Source: Hyphomicrobiales bacterium | Lineage (GTDB): Bacteria > Pseudomonadota > Alphaproteobacteria > Rhizobiales > Beijerinckiaceae | DNA length: 64,000 nt | Assembly: GCA_930633525.1 (NCBI GenBank) | Contig: CAKNFP010000001.1 | Coordinates: forward strand, 3,409,501 to 3,473,500 | Reading direction: 5' to 3' | Shown here: in pieces, positions 37,906 through 46,788 of the stretch | How the letters are laid out: every line of letters starts with the position of its first letter | Numbering within the stretch: position 1 is the stretch's first letter | Notes under the pieces: model-generated | The model's input: only the letters and a program-made list of their open reading frames with translations | Told to the model about the DNA's origin: nothing | Database searches by the model: none | Position numbers and translations under genes: made by a program

Positions 37906-38225
37906 CTTTGACTGCTTCCTCCACTTGCCGCTGTTACGGCCGCGTTTCGCTGGGCCTTCTCAAGAGAAGACCATACATGCACCACGCATGCCCATGCTAG
38001 GGATCATGCAATGGCTAGGCTAGCTATCACAACGACGAATTTCAATAATCTGACAAATCTGCCTACAGCGCTTTCCGCGCGACAGGAATCAGGCGATCCG
38101 TGGGACTCGCGCCAGGCTCGAAGTTTGGGCATGGTGCGGTCGGCAAGACCAGGATTCATGGGTTTGAAGCCTGCCCAGGGTCACGGCCCGATGTAATCCC
38201 AAACGCGTCAACGAGGAGACGATCA
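37906..38225. promoter_or_regulatory. divergent promoter region between ABC ATPase and 2-hydroxyacid dehydrogenase
   Basis: 320 bases without a gene. It contains a 6-bp palindrome CTTCTC-AA-GAGAAG (37953-37966), a short GCTAG-G-CTAGC repeat near 38030, and an AT-richer stretch around 38025-38060 that suits a promoter. No operator matching the GntR-type site at 44238 was found here. Confidence 0.4.
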
Positions 38226-39212
38226 GTGAGTGAGGTAACGACGAACGGTGGAGCAGGTGCCGTGGAGCTTTTGATGACCGCACCCTTGCAGCCTATCGTG
38301 GCCAAGAGCCTGAGCGGTCGCTTCACGGTCCACAACCTTTGGGAGGCTGCCGACCAAGACGCCCTGCTCGCTGATATCGGCGGTCGCATTCGCGGTATCG
38401 CCGCCGGCAGCGCGGTCAACGCGGCACTCATCGACAAGCTGCCCGCTCTCGAGATCATTTCAAGCTTCGGTGTCGGCTACGACAAGATCGACGCCGCCCA
38501 TGCCGCCAAGAAAGGCGTCCTCGTCACCAATACGCCGGACGTGCTGAGCGACGAAGTCGCCGACCTCGCCCTCGGTCTCCTGCTGTCCACTGTCCGCGAG
38601 CTTCCCCAGGCCGATCGCTATCTGCGGGCCGGCCACTGGCTGGAGAAGGCCTATCCACTCACCGCGACACTGGCCAGCCGGAAAGTCGGCATCCTCGGCC
38701 TCGGCCGCATCGGCAAGGCCATCGCGAAGCGCTGCGAAGCCTTCAACCTTTCGGTCGCCTATCACGGCCGCAAGCCGCAAGGCGACGTGCCCTACGAATA
38801 TTTCGATAGCCTGGTCGGCCTCGCCAAGGCCGTCGACATCCTGATCGTGGTCATTCCCGGCGGCAAGGAGACGGACAAGATCGTCAATGCCGAAGTCCTC
38901 ACGGCGCTCGGATCGAACGGCATCCTCATCAATGTCGCACGCGGCACCGTCATCGATGAAAAGGCGCTCATCAAGGCTCTGGCTGACGGCACCATCCTGT
39001 CGGCCGGTCTCGACGTCTTCGAGAAAGAGCCGGATGTCCCCGCGGAACTCATCGCCATGGACCATGTGGTGCTGCTGCCGCATGTCGGCTCGGCGACCCA
39101 CCACACCCGCGACGCCATGGGTCAGCTCGTCGTGGACAACATCGTCTCATGGTTCGCGGGCAAAGGACCGGTGACGCCGGTCGTGGAGACACCGTGGCCC
39201 CGGAAGGGCTGA
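38226..39212 (+). CDS. D-isomer-specific 2-hydroxyacid dehydrogenase
   Basis: 328 residues from GTG 38226, seven bases after AGGAG; upstream in-frame starts have none. NAD(P)-binding GILGLGRIGKAIAKR, catalytic Arg in INVARGTVID, Glu in DVFEKEPDVP and His in LLPHVGSATHHT are all present. It is close to glyoxylate/hydroxypyruvate reductases and would reduce a 2-oxoacid to a D-2-hydroxyacid, or the reverse. Divergent from the sugar ABC transporter and next to an SDR, it fits a sugar-acid pathway; the precise substrate is inferred only. Confidence 0.9.
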   Translation: MSEVTTNGGAGAVELLMTAPLQPIVAKSLSGRFTVHNLWEAADQDALLADIGGRIRGIAAGSAVNAALIDKLPALEIISSFGVGYDKIDAAHAAKKGVLVTNTPDVLSDEVADLALGLLLSTVRELPQADRYLRAGHWLEKAYPLTATLASRKVGILGLGRIGKAIAKRCEAFNLSVAYHGRKPQGDVPYEYFDSLVGLAKAVDILIVVIPGGKETDKIVNAEVLTALGSNGILINVARGTVIDEKALIKALADGTILSAGLDVFEKEPDVPAELIAMDHVVLLPHVGSATHHTRDAMGQLVVDNIVSWFAGKGPVTPVVETPWPRKG

Positions 39213-39223
39213 TCAAGACAAGA

Positions 39224-39250
39224 AAGCCGGGCGGAAGGTCCGCCCGGCTT
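39224..39250. terminator. bidirectional terminator between convergent genes
   Basis: AAGCCGGGCGGA and TCCGCCCGGCTT form a perfect 12-bp stem with a 3-base loop, between the stops of the 2-hydroxyacid dehydrogenase and the SDR. A second stem (GCCGCC/GGCGGC, 39257-39274) follows, then AAAAAG, i.e. a T-run ahead of it on the minus strand. Confidence 0.75.
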
Positions 39251-39282
39251 GTCCCCGCCGCCACACGAGGCGGCAAAAAGGG

Positions 39283-40029
39283 TCAAAGCGCGAAGCCACC
39301 GTCAGCCAGATGCACCTGGCCTGTGGTGTAACTCGCCTCGTCCGAGGCGAGATAGACGGCGAGCCAACCGATTTCGTCAGCCGTGCCGAGCCGCGCCATC
39401 GGCTGGCGATCGATGAAGGCCTGCCGTACCGCCTCGATGGTCTGGTTTGTCTGTGCGGCCAGGGATGCGATGCGATCGTCCAGCGAGGGCGATTCGATGG
39501 TGCCCGGGCAAATCGCGTTGGCACGGATGCCGCGCTTGATGAAATCCGCCGCGACCGCTTTGGTCAGGCCGACGACCGCAGCCTTCGAGGCCCCATAGAC
39601 ATAGCGATTGGGGATGCCGCGCACGGACGAGGCGCCGGATGCGATATTGATGATCGAGCCCTTGCCCTTCTCCAACATGCCCGGGATGAAGGCGCGGATG
39701 GTCCTGTGCATGGACTTGACGTTCAAATCGAACGAAAAATCCCAGTCCGCTTCCGAACATTCGAGCACGCTGCCGTGGTGCACGAAGCCTGCGGCGTTCA
39801 GGAGCACGTCGATCGGCCCGATCTCTTTGGCCAGAGCCTCGACGGCCTCAGTCGATCGGACGTCGAGCGGACGGCAGGTCGCTTCGTCGAGACCCGCCAG
39901 CTTGGCAGCATCGAGATCGGTCGCAATGACCGTTGCGCCCTCGCGCGCGAACAACGCGGCACATGATCGGCCGATCCCCTGGCCGGCAGCTGTCACCAGA
40001 CACACTTTGTTCGAAAGACGTCCCGCCAT
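39283..40029 (-). CDS. SDR family oxidoreductase, DHRS6 / 2-keto-3-deoxy-L-fuconate dehydrogenase-like
   Basis: 248 residues from ATG 40029, chosen for GGGAGGAG just upstream. Rossmann TAAGQGIGRSCA (TxxxGxG form), NAAGFVHHG, catalytic Ser in NIASGASS and the Tyr-x-x-x-Lys pair in YVYGASKAA, then CPGTIESPSL. The block AGFVHHGSVLECSEADWDFS closely matches the DHRS6 group, which includes bacterial 2-keto-3-deoxy-L-fuconate dehydrogenases of the non-phosphorylated L-fucose pathway. With the IlvD/Edd dehydratase at 42333 this supports sugar-acid oxidation, though no L-fucose dehydrogenase or lactonase is seen here. Confidence 0.88.
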   Translation of the reverse strand: MAGRLSNKVCLVTAAGQGIGRSCAALFAREGATVIATDLDAAKLAGLDEATCRPLDVRSTEAVEALAKEIGPIDVLLNAAGFVHHGSVLECSEADWDFSFDLNVKSMHRTIRAFIPGMLEKGKGSIINIASGASSVRGIPNRYVYGASKAAVVGLTKAVAADFIKRGIRANAICPGTIESPSLDDRIASLAAQTNQTIEAVRQAFIDRQPMARLGTADEIGWLAVYLASDEASYTTGQVHLADGGFAL

Positions 40030-40048
40030 TCCCAGTCTCCTCCCCATC

Positions 40049-40519
40049 TCACGATGTAGCCAGTGTCTTCGCCATATGCACGAGGACACGGTCCGGCATT
40101 ATCTCTTCCCGTTCAGTCACAAAGCCCGCCCTCGCGTACCAAGCTACATTGTCGGCGAGCGCCCGCCCGGTACATAGTCGCAGGCATGGGAGCTTCAGGG
40201 CGCGCGCCCGCACCAGCGCATGGGCCAGCAGCGCCTTCCCCACGCCCCTCCCCTGGAAAGCGGGGTCGGTCGCGATACTCCATATGAAGAGATCGTCTTG
40301 TCGCGGCGTCAGGATAAGCGCGCCGGCGAGCCGTTCCCCCATAAGGGCGAGCCATATCTCCCACGTCTCGCCATCGGCAAAGATTGCATCATAGTCGGCG
40401 AGCAGAGGCAGCGGCTCGGCATGGAGCAGCTCCCTGTTCCGGGCAAAGGCCGCGTGCTGCAGGGCGAGCGCCGCCGCATGGTCGGTGGTGGTCGCCAAGC
40501 GTACGGCGAGGCCGTTCAC
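40049..40519 (-). CDS. GNAT family N-acetyltransferase
   Basis: 156 residues from GTG 40519, whose GTGA overlaps the stop of the gene upstream. The acetyl-CoA motif is IWSIATDPAFQGRGVGKALLAHALVRARAL (QGRGVG), followed by CLRLCTGRALADNVAWYARAGFV. The frame extends upstream through the neighbouring gene, but that is antisense-free shadow. Third member of a three-gene translationally coupled set. Substrate unknown. Confidence 0.82.
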   Translation of the reverse strand: MNGLAVRLATTTDHAAALALQHAAFARNRELLHAEPLPLLADYDAIFADGETWEIWLALMGERLAGALILTPRQDDLFIWSIATDPAFQGRGVGKALLAHALVRARALKLPCLRLCTGRALADNVAWYARAGFVTEREEIMPDRVLVHMAKTLATS

Positions 40520-41205
40520 TGGCTTTCCCGGATCGCCGCCAGCGAACGGAGCTGCATGCCCTTCGCATCGAAATTGCCGGGGTCGAGCCAAGCCGCGAAG
40601 GCTGCGCGGCAGGCTGGCCATTCGCTGTCGAGCATGGCGAACCATGCGGTGTCGCGATTCCGCCCCTTCACGATCATATGCTGGCGAAAAATCCCCTCGA
40701 AGGTGAAGCCAAAACGCTGCGCCGCCCGCCGCGAAGGGGCGTTCAGGGCGTTGCACTTCCATTCGAAACGGCGATAGCCGAGTCTATCGAAGACGTAGCC
40801 CGCGAGCAGGGCGATCGCCTCGGTCGCCATGGGTGTCCGCTGCAGAAGCGGCGAGAACAGCACATTGCCGACTTCGATGACACCCTGCTGCGGGCGGATC
40901 TCCATCAGCGACGCCCACCCCACCGCCTTACCCGTGCCGGCATCGACCACCACATAGCACAGCGGATCAGGTCTCGCTTCGCGCTCCGCCACATAGGCCG
41001 TGAAACTCGCCTCATCGGCGAACGGCTCCTGCATGAGATAGTCCCATAGCCGATCGTGACCGGCCAGCGCCCGCCAGAGATCCGCCGCATGGCGTGCCGT
41101 ATCGAGGGGCTCCAGACGACAATAGCGGCCAGGCAGAACCACTCGCTGGGGAGCACCCTCGGCGGGTTGAACCGCGGACCCCGCATCTATGCCCGACGAT
41201 GTCAT
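40516..41205 (-). CDS. GNAT family N-acetyltransferase, RimJ/RimL-like
   Basis: 229 residues from ATG 41205, which overlaps the stop of the PEP-mutase-like gene (ATGA). Begins with a short polar tail, then VVLPGRYCRLEPLDTARHAADLW, YLMQEPFADEASFTAYVA, VIEVGNVLFSPLLQRTPMATEAIALL, and the FEWKCNALNAPSRRAAQRFGFTFEGIFRQ segment. This last is very typical of the RimJ/RimL type that acts on protein N-termini or small amines. The downstream GNAT overlaps it by 4 bases. Confidence 0.87.
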   Translation of the reverse strand: MTSSGIDAGSAVQPAEGAPQRVVLPGRYCRLEPLDTARHAADLWRALAGHDRLWDYLMQEPFADEASFTAYVAEREARPDPLCYVVVDAGTGKAVGWASLMEIRPQQGVIEVGNVLFSPLLQRTPMATEAIALLAGYVFDRLGYRRFEWKCNALNAPSRRAAQRFGFTFEGIFRQHMIVKGRNRDTAWFAMLDSEWPACRAAFAAWLDPGNFDAKGMQLRSLAAIRESQ

Positions 41206-42056
41206 GCCTTGCGGCGCCCCTTGGCAAGGTCCTGCCGGAAGAAGCCGTTGATCTCCGGGAACGGAACAGCTGCGCCATAGATCTCCAGGCTGCCCTGCGA
41301 CAGCTTGCGCGCGGACTGCATGAAGCTGCCCCAAGCCACGCGGCAAAGACCAGAACCACCGCTGATGCACCTTACGCCGAGGTCCTCCAGCTCCTTCATG
41401 GTGAAGGGCGCGTGACTCGGCACGAGGATCTGCAAGGTCTTCGGCGCTATGGCCTTGACCAGCGTCGCGATCTGCTCGCGCGAAAGAATTCCCTGCGCGT
41501 AGAGGCAATCGGCTCCCGCCTCGGCATAGGCGACGAGACGGCGCAAAGCGTCGTCGAAGGCATCCTCAGCAACCTGGAGGCTCTCTGTCGATGCTGTCAG
41601 GACGGCGCCCGCCGCGACATCGTCGATCGCCGACCGAGCCGCAGCAATACGCTCGGCTGCGAGCTCGACAGGATAGAGGCGACGATTGGCATCATTCGTC
41701 AGGTCTTCGAGCGTCAGGCCGGCGGCACCTGTCGCCATGCACAGGCGCACGTTTGAGGCGACACCTTCAGGCTCATGGGCATAGCCGGCCTCGAAATCCG
41801 CGCTGACAGGCAGATGCGTCGCATCCACGATCTCCCGGATGTGATCAAGCATCATGTCCCGGGGCACCGCCCATTCCGTGTCGGGAAACCCTTGCGAGAA
41901 TGCGATGCCCGCGCTGGTCGTCGACAGGGCCTTGAAGCCGAGGTGCTGGAGATAGCGCGCCGTGCCGATGTCCCATGGATGCGGCATGACGAAGATGCCG
42001 TTCGTCTCATGGAGCTTGCGCAAAGTCCGGCGCCGCTGCTGAACGGTTGTGGTCAC
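41202..42056 (-). CDS. isocitrate lyase/PEP mutase family protein
   Basis: 284 residues from GTG 42056, preceded directly by GGGAGGGGG; ATG 42071 is also in frame. TIM-barrel motifs: FVMPHPWDIGTARYLQHLGFKALSTTSAG, PVSADFEAGYAHEP (metal-binding Asp and Glu), and AGLTLEDLTN. The strand-6 region YAEAGADCLYAQGI is typical. It lacks the KKCGH/KRCGH lyase signature of isocitrate lyase and aligns better with the oxaloacetate-acetylhydrolase/2,3-dimethylmalate-lyase-like branch. It cleaves or rearranges a C-C or C-P bond; substrate unknown. Heads a coupled operon with two GNAT genes. Confidence 0.88.
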   Translation of the reverse strand: MTTTVQQRRRTLRKLHETNGIFVMPHPWDIGTARYLQHLGFKALSTTSAGIAFSQGFPDTEWAVPRDMMLDHIREIVDATHLPVSADFEAGYAHEPEGVASNVRLCMATGAAGLTLEDLTNDANRRLYPVELAAERIAAARSAIDDVAAGAVLTASTESLQVAEDAFDDALRRLVAYAEAGADCLYAQGILSREQIATLVKAIAPKTLQILVPSHAPFTMKELEDLGVRCISGGSGLCRVAWGSFMQSARKLSQGSLEIYGAAVPFPEINGFFRQDLAKGRRKA

Positions 42057-42332
42057 GGCCCCCTCCCACATTGTGTGTCGCTTCGACCGATTCGTCCGTG
42101 ACGATCGGTGCTTCAATGAAGAGACGCGACCGGCGCGAGCCGCAGCGCATCCCTGTAACGCGACAAGCGCCCCGCCTGACGCTGCCTACCCACGGATGAA
42201 GCACAGCTCCAAGCCCGCAGCAACACCATCAGGACAAGGGCGCCTTGCACTGGGCGCGCAACTCGTTACGAGACCTACAGGCAAAACCTTTGGCCACCGC
42301 GGGCGCACGCGCCCGCGGCATGGCCGATGCGG

Positions 42333-44135
42333 TCAGTGGTTATCGCGCGGAACGCCGTAGGTCTCGGCAACCCGCTGGTATTTGACCGCGGGTTTCAGCA
42401 CCATCCCCTCGGACAATTGATCCACGATGCCGCGCTGGATTTCCTGCCACGGCGTCTGGCTGCCGGGGTACTTGTAGCCTCCCGCCTTCGCCAGCGCCTC
42501 ATGCCGCTCCGCCACTTCCGCGTCAGAGATGAGGATGTTGGCGCTGCGCTTCTCCAGATCGATGCGCACCCTGTCGCCGGTTTTGAGAATAGCGAGGCCA
42601 CCGCCGGCGGCCGCCTCCGGCGAGGCATTGAGGATCGACGGCGAACCCGAGGTGCCCGATTGACGGCCATCGCCGATGCAGGGCAGCGACGTGATGCCCC
42701 GCTTCAGGAGATAGGCCGGCGCCTGCATGTTCACGACCTCAGCCGCGCCGGGATAGCCGATCGGCCCGGCGCCGCGCATGAACAGGACGGAATGCTCGTC
42801 GATACCCAGCGATTCGTCATCGATGAGCTTGTGATACTGCTCCGGGCCGTCGAAGACGAAGGCCTTGCCCTCGAAGGCGTTGAGATCGTTCGGGTTCTTC
42901 AGGTAGCGATCGCGGAATTCATCCGAGATGACGCTGGTCTTCATGATGGCGGAATCGAACAGGTTGCCCGACAGCACGATGAAGCCGGCATCCTGCATCA
43001 GCGCCGTCTCGAAGCTGCGGATCACGTCGGCGTCCGTCGCTGCGCGGTCACGGCAATTGTCACCGATGGCGCGGCCGTTGACGGTCAATGCGTTTTCGTG
43101 GATGAGCCCATGCTTCATCAGCTCGTTGACGACCGCGGGCACCCCGCCGGCGCGGTGGTACTCCTCGCCGAGGTACTTCCCGGCCGGCTGGAGATTGACC
43201 AGGAGCGGCACCTCGTGGCCGACGGTCTCCCAGTCCTTCACATTGAGCTCAACACCGATGTGCCTGGCAATGGCATTGATGTGAACAGGGGCGTTTGTCG
43301 AGCCGCCGATGGCCGAATTCACCACGATCACGTTCTCGAAGGCCTCGCGCGTCATGATGTCTGAGGGCTTCAGATCCTCCCACACCATCTCGACGATCCG
43401 CTTTCCGGTCTCGTAGGCGATCTGGCCACGCTCACGGTAGGGCGCCGGGATCGCCGCGCAGCCCGGCAGGCTCATCCCGAGCGCCTCGGCCAGCGAATTC
43501 ATCGTAGAAGCCGTGCCCATGGTGTTGCAGTGGCCGACCGACGGGGCCGATGACGCCACGAGCTCGATGAACTGCTCGTAGTCGAGCTTGCCTTCCGCCA
43601 GGAGCTCGCGCGCCTTCCACACGACGGTGCCGGAACCGGTGCGCTCGCCGTGGAACCAGCCGTTCAGCATAGGTCCGCCGGACAGCACGATGGAGGGAAT
43701 GTTCACCGTCGCCGCCGCCATGATGCAGGCGGGTGTCGTCTTGTCGCAACCTGTGGTCAGCACCACGCCGTCGAGCGGATAGCCGTAAAGCACCTCAACA
43801 AGGCCGAGATAGGCGAGATTGCGATCCAGCGAGGCTGTGGGGCGCTTGCCCGTTTCCTGGATCGGATGGACGGGGAATTCCATGACCACGCCGCCAGCGG
43901 CCAGGATGCCCTCACGGGTGCGCTTGGCGAGTTCGATGTGATGGCGGTTGCAGGGCGAAAGATCCGACCCGGTCTGCGCAATGCCGATGATCGGCTTGCC
44001 CGACTGCAGCTCCTCGCGCGTCAGACCATAGTTGAGATAGCGCTCGAGATAGAGCGCCGTCATCCCCGGATTGTCGGGATTGTTGAACCATTGCCGCGAA
44101 CGCAGCTTCGTTTTGTCCTGTCCGGAATTGCTCAT
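42333..44135 (-). CDS. IlvD/Edd family sugar-acid dehydratase
   Basis: 600 residues from ATG 44135 (GGGAGG upstream). Cluster-binding Cys motifs: [27 protein letters not shown] and [15 protein letters not shown]. The C-terminal [17 protein letters not shown] block is also present. Length and the N-terminal [21 protein letters not shown] resemble L-arabinonate / D-xylonate dehydratases rather than biosynthetic IlvD, which lacks this opening. These [2Fe-2S] enzymes convert aldonates to 2-keto-3-deoxy acids. With the SDR, 2-hydroxyacid dehydrogenase and sugar ABC transporter nearby, a pentonate or deoxy-sugar acid route is likely; the substrate is inferred. Confidence 0.9.
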   Translation of the reverse strand: MSNSGQDKTKLRSRQWFNNPDNPGMTALYLERYLNYGLTREELQSGKPIIGIAQTGSDLSPCNRHHIELAKRTREGILAAGGVVMEFPVHPIQETGKRPTASLDRNLAYLGLVEVLYGYPLDGVVLTTGCDKTTPACIMAAATVNIPSIVLSGGPMLNGWFHGERTGSGTVVWKARELLAEGKLDYEQFIELVASSAPSVGHCNTMGTASTMNSLAEALGMSLPGCAAIPAPYRERGQIAYETGKRIVEMVWEDLKPSDIMTREAFENVIVVNSAIGGSTNAPVHINAIARHIGVELNVKDWETVGHEVPLLVNLQPAGKYLGEEYHRAGGVPAVVNELMKHGLIHENALTVNGRAIGDNCRDRAATDADVIRSFETALMQDAGFIVLSGNLFDSAIMKTSVISDEFRDRYLKNPNDLNAFEGKAFVFDGPEQYHKLIDDESLGIDEHSVLFMRGAGPIGYPGAAEVVNMQAPAYLLKRGITSLPCIGDGRQSGTSGSPSILNASPEAAAGGGLAILKTGDRVRIDLEKRSANILISDAEVAERHEALAKAGGYKYPGSQTPWQEIQRGIVDQLSEGMVLKPAVKYQRVAETYGVPRDNH

Positions 44136-44237
44136 CGCCAAGACCTCCCACATCTGCAGTACATCCCACACGCCTGGGCGCTGGGACCGCTGATTTGATT
44201 TGCTCTAAAAATCATCATCAGAAATGGCGACCAAAAT

Positions 44238-44254
44238 CAATCGTCTGACGATTG
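44238..44254. promoter_or_regulatory. GntR-type operator candidate
   Basis: CAATCGTCTGACGATTG is a perfect 8-bp inverted repeat around one central base, containing TCGTCTGACGA, which fits the T-N-GT-N3-AC-N-A core of FadR-type GntR regulators. It lies about 100 bases upstream of the dehydratase start and about 135 upstream of the divergent aminotransferase. No GntR gene is present in the window. Confidence 0.6.
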
Positions 44255-44389
44255 CATGGGACACAAGGCTCGAATGACGTGGGAGCCCTGGCCGCATGAT
44301 CGGCGTGTTCATCGCAACCCCAGGAACAGGTACAGCGGATTGAAACCCTGCCCGTGGCGCGCTACGCCTGATCAACAGGAGGACAACGC

Positions 44390-45571
44390 ATGCCCACGAT
44401 CGTTCCGGCTTTTGCCCGCATTGGTGAAGAAAATGCTTTCGCTGTCCTGGCCCGCGCCACAGCGCTTGCTGCGGAAGGCCGCGACATCATCAACCTGGGT
44501 ATCGGCCAACCGGATTTCCCAACGCCGCCGCATATTGTCGAGGCCGCCATCAAGGCCCTGCGCGATGGCCACCACGGCTACACGCCGGCCACCGGCATCC
44601 TGCCGCTGCGCGAGGGCGTCGCCGCGGATATCCACCGCCGCCTCGGGGTAACGGTTTCGCCGGACAACGTGCTGATCGTGCCGGGCGGGAAGGTCACCAT
44701 GTTCGCGGCGATCCTGATGTTCGGCGAACCCGGCGCGGAGATCCTTTATCCCGATCCCGGCTTCCCGATCTATCGCTCGATGATCGAGTTCACCGGCGCC
44801 ACGCCCGTGCCGGTCCCCATCCGCGAGGAGAACGGCTTTGCCTTTTCGGCCGAGGAGACGCTCGGCCTGATCACCGCCAAGACGCGGCTGCTGATCCTCA
44901 ATTCGCCGGCCAATCCGACAGGCGGTGTCACGCCGAAGGGTGAGATCGACAAGCTGGTCGCCGGTCTCGCCCGCCATCCCGATGTCGCCATCATGTCGGA
45001 CGAAATCTACGGACAGATGGTCTATGACGGCGAACAGCATGTCTCGCTGCTCACCTATCCCGAGATCAGGGATCGCCTGATCCTTCTCGACGGCTGGTCC
45101 AAGACCTATGCCATGACCGGCTGGCGCATGGGCTTTTCGGTCTGGCCGGCGCCCTTGCTCGATGCGGCCCGCAAGCTCGCCGTGAACTCCTATTCCTGCG
45201 TTAATGCAGCGGCCCAATGGGCGGGGCTTGCCGCCCTGACCGGACCGCAGGACTGCGTCACGGAGATGGTCGCCGAGTTCGACAAGCGCCGCCGCATCGT
45301 GGTGGAGGGCCTCAACAGCCTGCCCGATGTCAGCGCGGCCACACCCAAGGGGGCGTTCTATGCCTTCCCCAACATCTCCCGCACCGGCTGGAAGGCGAAG
45401 CCCCTCGCCAATGCCTTGCTGGATAAGGCAGGCGTCGCGGTCATCGGCGGACCGGATTTCGGCATTCTCGGCGAGGGCTATATTCGCCTGTCCTACGCCA
45501 ATTCAGCCGAGAACATCCGCAAAGCGCTCGACCGGATGGGCGAATTCCTGAGCGAGAATCGGCCGGGGTGA
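44390..45571 (+). CDS. class I/II PLP-dependent aminotransferase
   Basis: 393 residues. Fold-type I motifs: INLGIGQPDFPTPPHIVEAA, HGYTPATGILPLREGVA, LNSPANPTGGVT, SDEIYGQMVYDG, and GWSKTYAMTGWRMG with the PLP-Lys near residue 237. The C-terminal Arg is in YIRLSYANS. Family range covers aspartate, aromatic and branched-chain transaminases; the sequence does not decide between them. Divergent from the dehydratase gene and possibly under the same palindrome. AGGAGGA precedes the start. Confidence 0.9.
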   Translation: MPTIVPAFARIGEENAFAVLARATALAAEGRDIINLGIGQPDFPTPPHIVEAAIKALRDGHHGYTPATGILPLREGVAADIHRRLGVTVSPDNVLIVPGGKVTMFAAILMFGEPGAEILYPDPGFPIYRSMIEFTGATPVPVPIREENGFAFSAEETLGLITAKTRLLILNSPANPTGGVTPKGEIDKLVAGLARHPDVAIMSDEIYGQMVYDGEQHVSLLTYPEIRDRLILLDGWSKTYAMTGWRMGFSVWPAPLLDAARKLAVNSYSCVNAAAQWAGLAALTGPQDCVTEMVAEFDKRRRIVVEGLNSLPDVSAATPKGAFYAFPNISRTGWKAKPLANALLDKAGVAVIGGPDFGILGEGYIRLSYANSAENIRKALDRMGEFLSENRPG

Positions 45572-45612
45572 AGCTGCAGGTCTAAAGCCGCCGAAGGGAG
45601 AAACGCCGGCGT

Positions 45613-45716
45613 CCCCTCTCCCAGTGGGAGAGGGGCAGGGTGAGGGGCTGCCTACGATTGGCACGCCGAGCCCCCTCACCCGGCGCTCCGCGCCGACCTC
45701 TCCCGCCGGGAGAGGT
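45613..45716. repeat. palindromic intergenic repeat element
   Basis: Two hairpins, CCCCTCTCCC/GGGAGAGGGG (45613-45635) and CCTCTCCCG/CGGGAGAGG (about 45697-45715), plus complementary GGGTGAGGGG and CCCCTCACCC segments that can pair with each other. This CCCCTCACC...GAGAGG element is a familiar dispersed repeat in alphaproteobacterial genomes. It lies between the convergent aminotransferase and DUF533 genes and may end both transcripts. Confidence 0.7.
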
Positions 45717-45779
45717 GGCAAGCGCCAGATGCCGGCTCAGTCGGGCAGCCTTGAGAGCCCCAAAAGGAACGCCCTGGGC

Positions 45780-46688
45780 TCACACTTTCACGCTCGCCGC
45801 AGCCGTGTCGAGATGCGCGACGAGCGACGGGTCGAGGGCCAGCGCCTCGCTCAGCTCCTTGAGGAAGCGTGCTTCCTCGGGCGTGTCAGGCTCGATGGCG
45901 AGGCGCGCCGCCGCATAGATCTGCGCGCCGATCTCCGGCGTCGTAGCCGCCGCCGCGAGGGTCGTGATGCTGGCGGGGTTCGAAAACTCCGTGTCCAGGA
46001 ACCGCGAGGCTTCCATGTCGAAGCCCGCCTGCTGGAGCCCACCAACGATCCGCCCGCGTTCCTCAGGGTCGATATGCCCGTCGGAGGCCGCCGCCGCGAT
46101 CATGGCGCGCACCAGGACAAGCGCCGTATCCTGCGACGCCGTGCTGGCATCGAAAGCCGTGCCGGTCGGGGCGGGCAGTGCCGGAATGGTGGCGGCCACT
46201 TCGCTTTGCGCGGGCTGCCCGTTTTGCCACCCCTGGTAGGCCTTGTAGGCGAGAGTGGCGATAAGGCCTAGTCCACCAACCTTTGCAGCGGAGGTCGCCA
46301 CGTTGCGCCCGGATTTGGAGCCGAGCAGCAGGCCCGCAAGGCCACCCATCACGGCGCTCGCCGCGTTTTGTCCAGCCGGGCTCTGCAGGAAATCGCGTGC
46401 CTTGGCGACGAGATCGCCGACATTCGGCGTGCCCGCGGCACCGGGAAGGCCCGGAATGCCAGAGCTGGAGCCGGCGGGACCGGCCTGCGTGGGCTGGCCT
46501 GCCCCTCCGAGCTGACTGAGAACCGATCCAAGGAGACCACCAAGGCCGGCGCTGGCATCGGGGCCGAGATCGGGGCCCGATGCCCCGGATGTGGCCGGCC
46601 CTGTAGCTGAGCCTTTGGTCGAACCTTGAGGGCCCTGGGATGAGGCCGAGGCTACGAGGACGTCGAGAAGCTTCTTGGCGTCGAACAT
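45780..46688 (-). CDS. DUF533 (TerB/YebE-like) protein
   Basis: 302 residues from ATG 46688 (GGAG seven bases upstream). It opens FDAKKLLDVLVAS, continues with a Gly/Pro/Ser/Gln-rich linker, then one hydrophobic patch around VATSAAKVGGLGLIATLAYKAYQGWQNGQ. A C-terminal helical TerB-like domain follows (LVRAMIAAAASDGHIDPEERGRIVGGL with Asp/Glu pairs). The family is widespread and possibly membrane-associated through its Gly-rich patch; no biochemical function is established that I can rely on. It is monocistronic. Confidence 0.85.
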   Translation of the reverse strand: MFDAKKLLDVLVASASSQGPQGSTKGSATGPATSGASGPDLGPDASAGLGGLLGSVLSQLGGAGQPTQAGPAGSSSGIPGLPGAAGTPNVGDLVAKARDFLQSPAGQNAASAVMGGLAGLLLGSKSGRNVATSAAKVGGLGLIATLAYKAYQGWQNGQPAQSEVAATIPALPAPTGTAFDASTASQDTALVLVRAMIAAAASDGHIDPEERGRIVGGLQQAGFDMEASRFLDTEFSNPASITTLAAAATTPEIGAQIYAAARLAIEPDTPEEARFLKELSEALALDPSLVAHLDTAAASVKV

Positions 46689-46788
46689 GGTCGTCTCCGG
46701 TTCACTGTCCGGAGAAAGTAGGGTGCCATGCAGCAAAGTGCCAGAGTTTCCGAGGCTGTTGACAGGCGAATATTGCCCCGCGCCTGCC

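Noticed and set aside
42084..42106. CGATTCGTC...GACGATCG near-palindrome upstream of the PEP-mutase-like gene
   Set aside because: Arms differ by an inserted base and the GTC/GAC spacing does not match the GntR core, so it is not counted as an operator.
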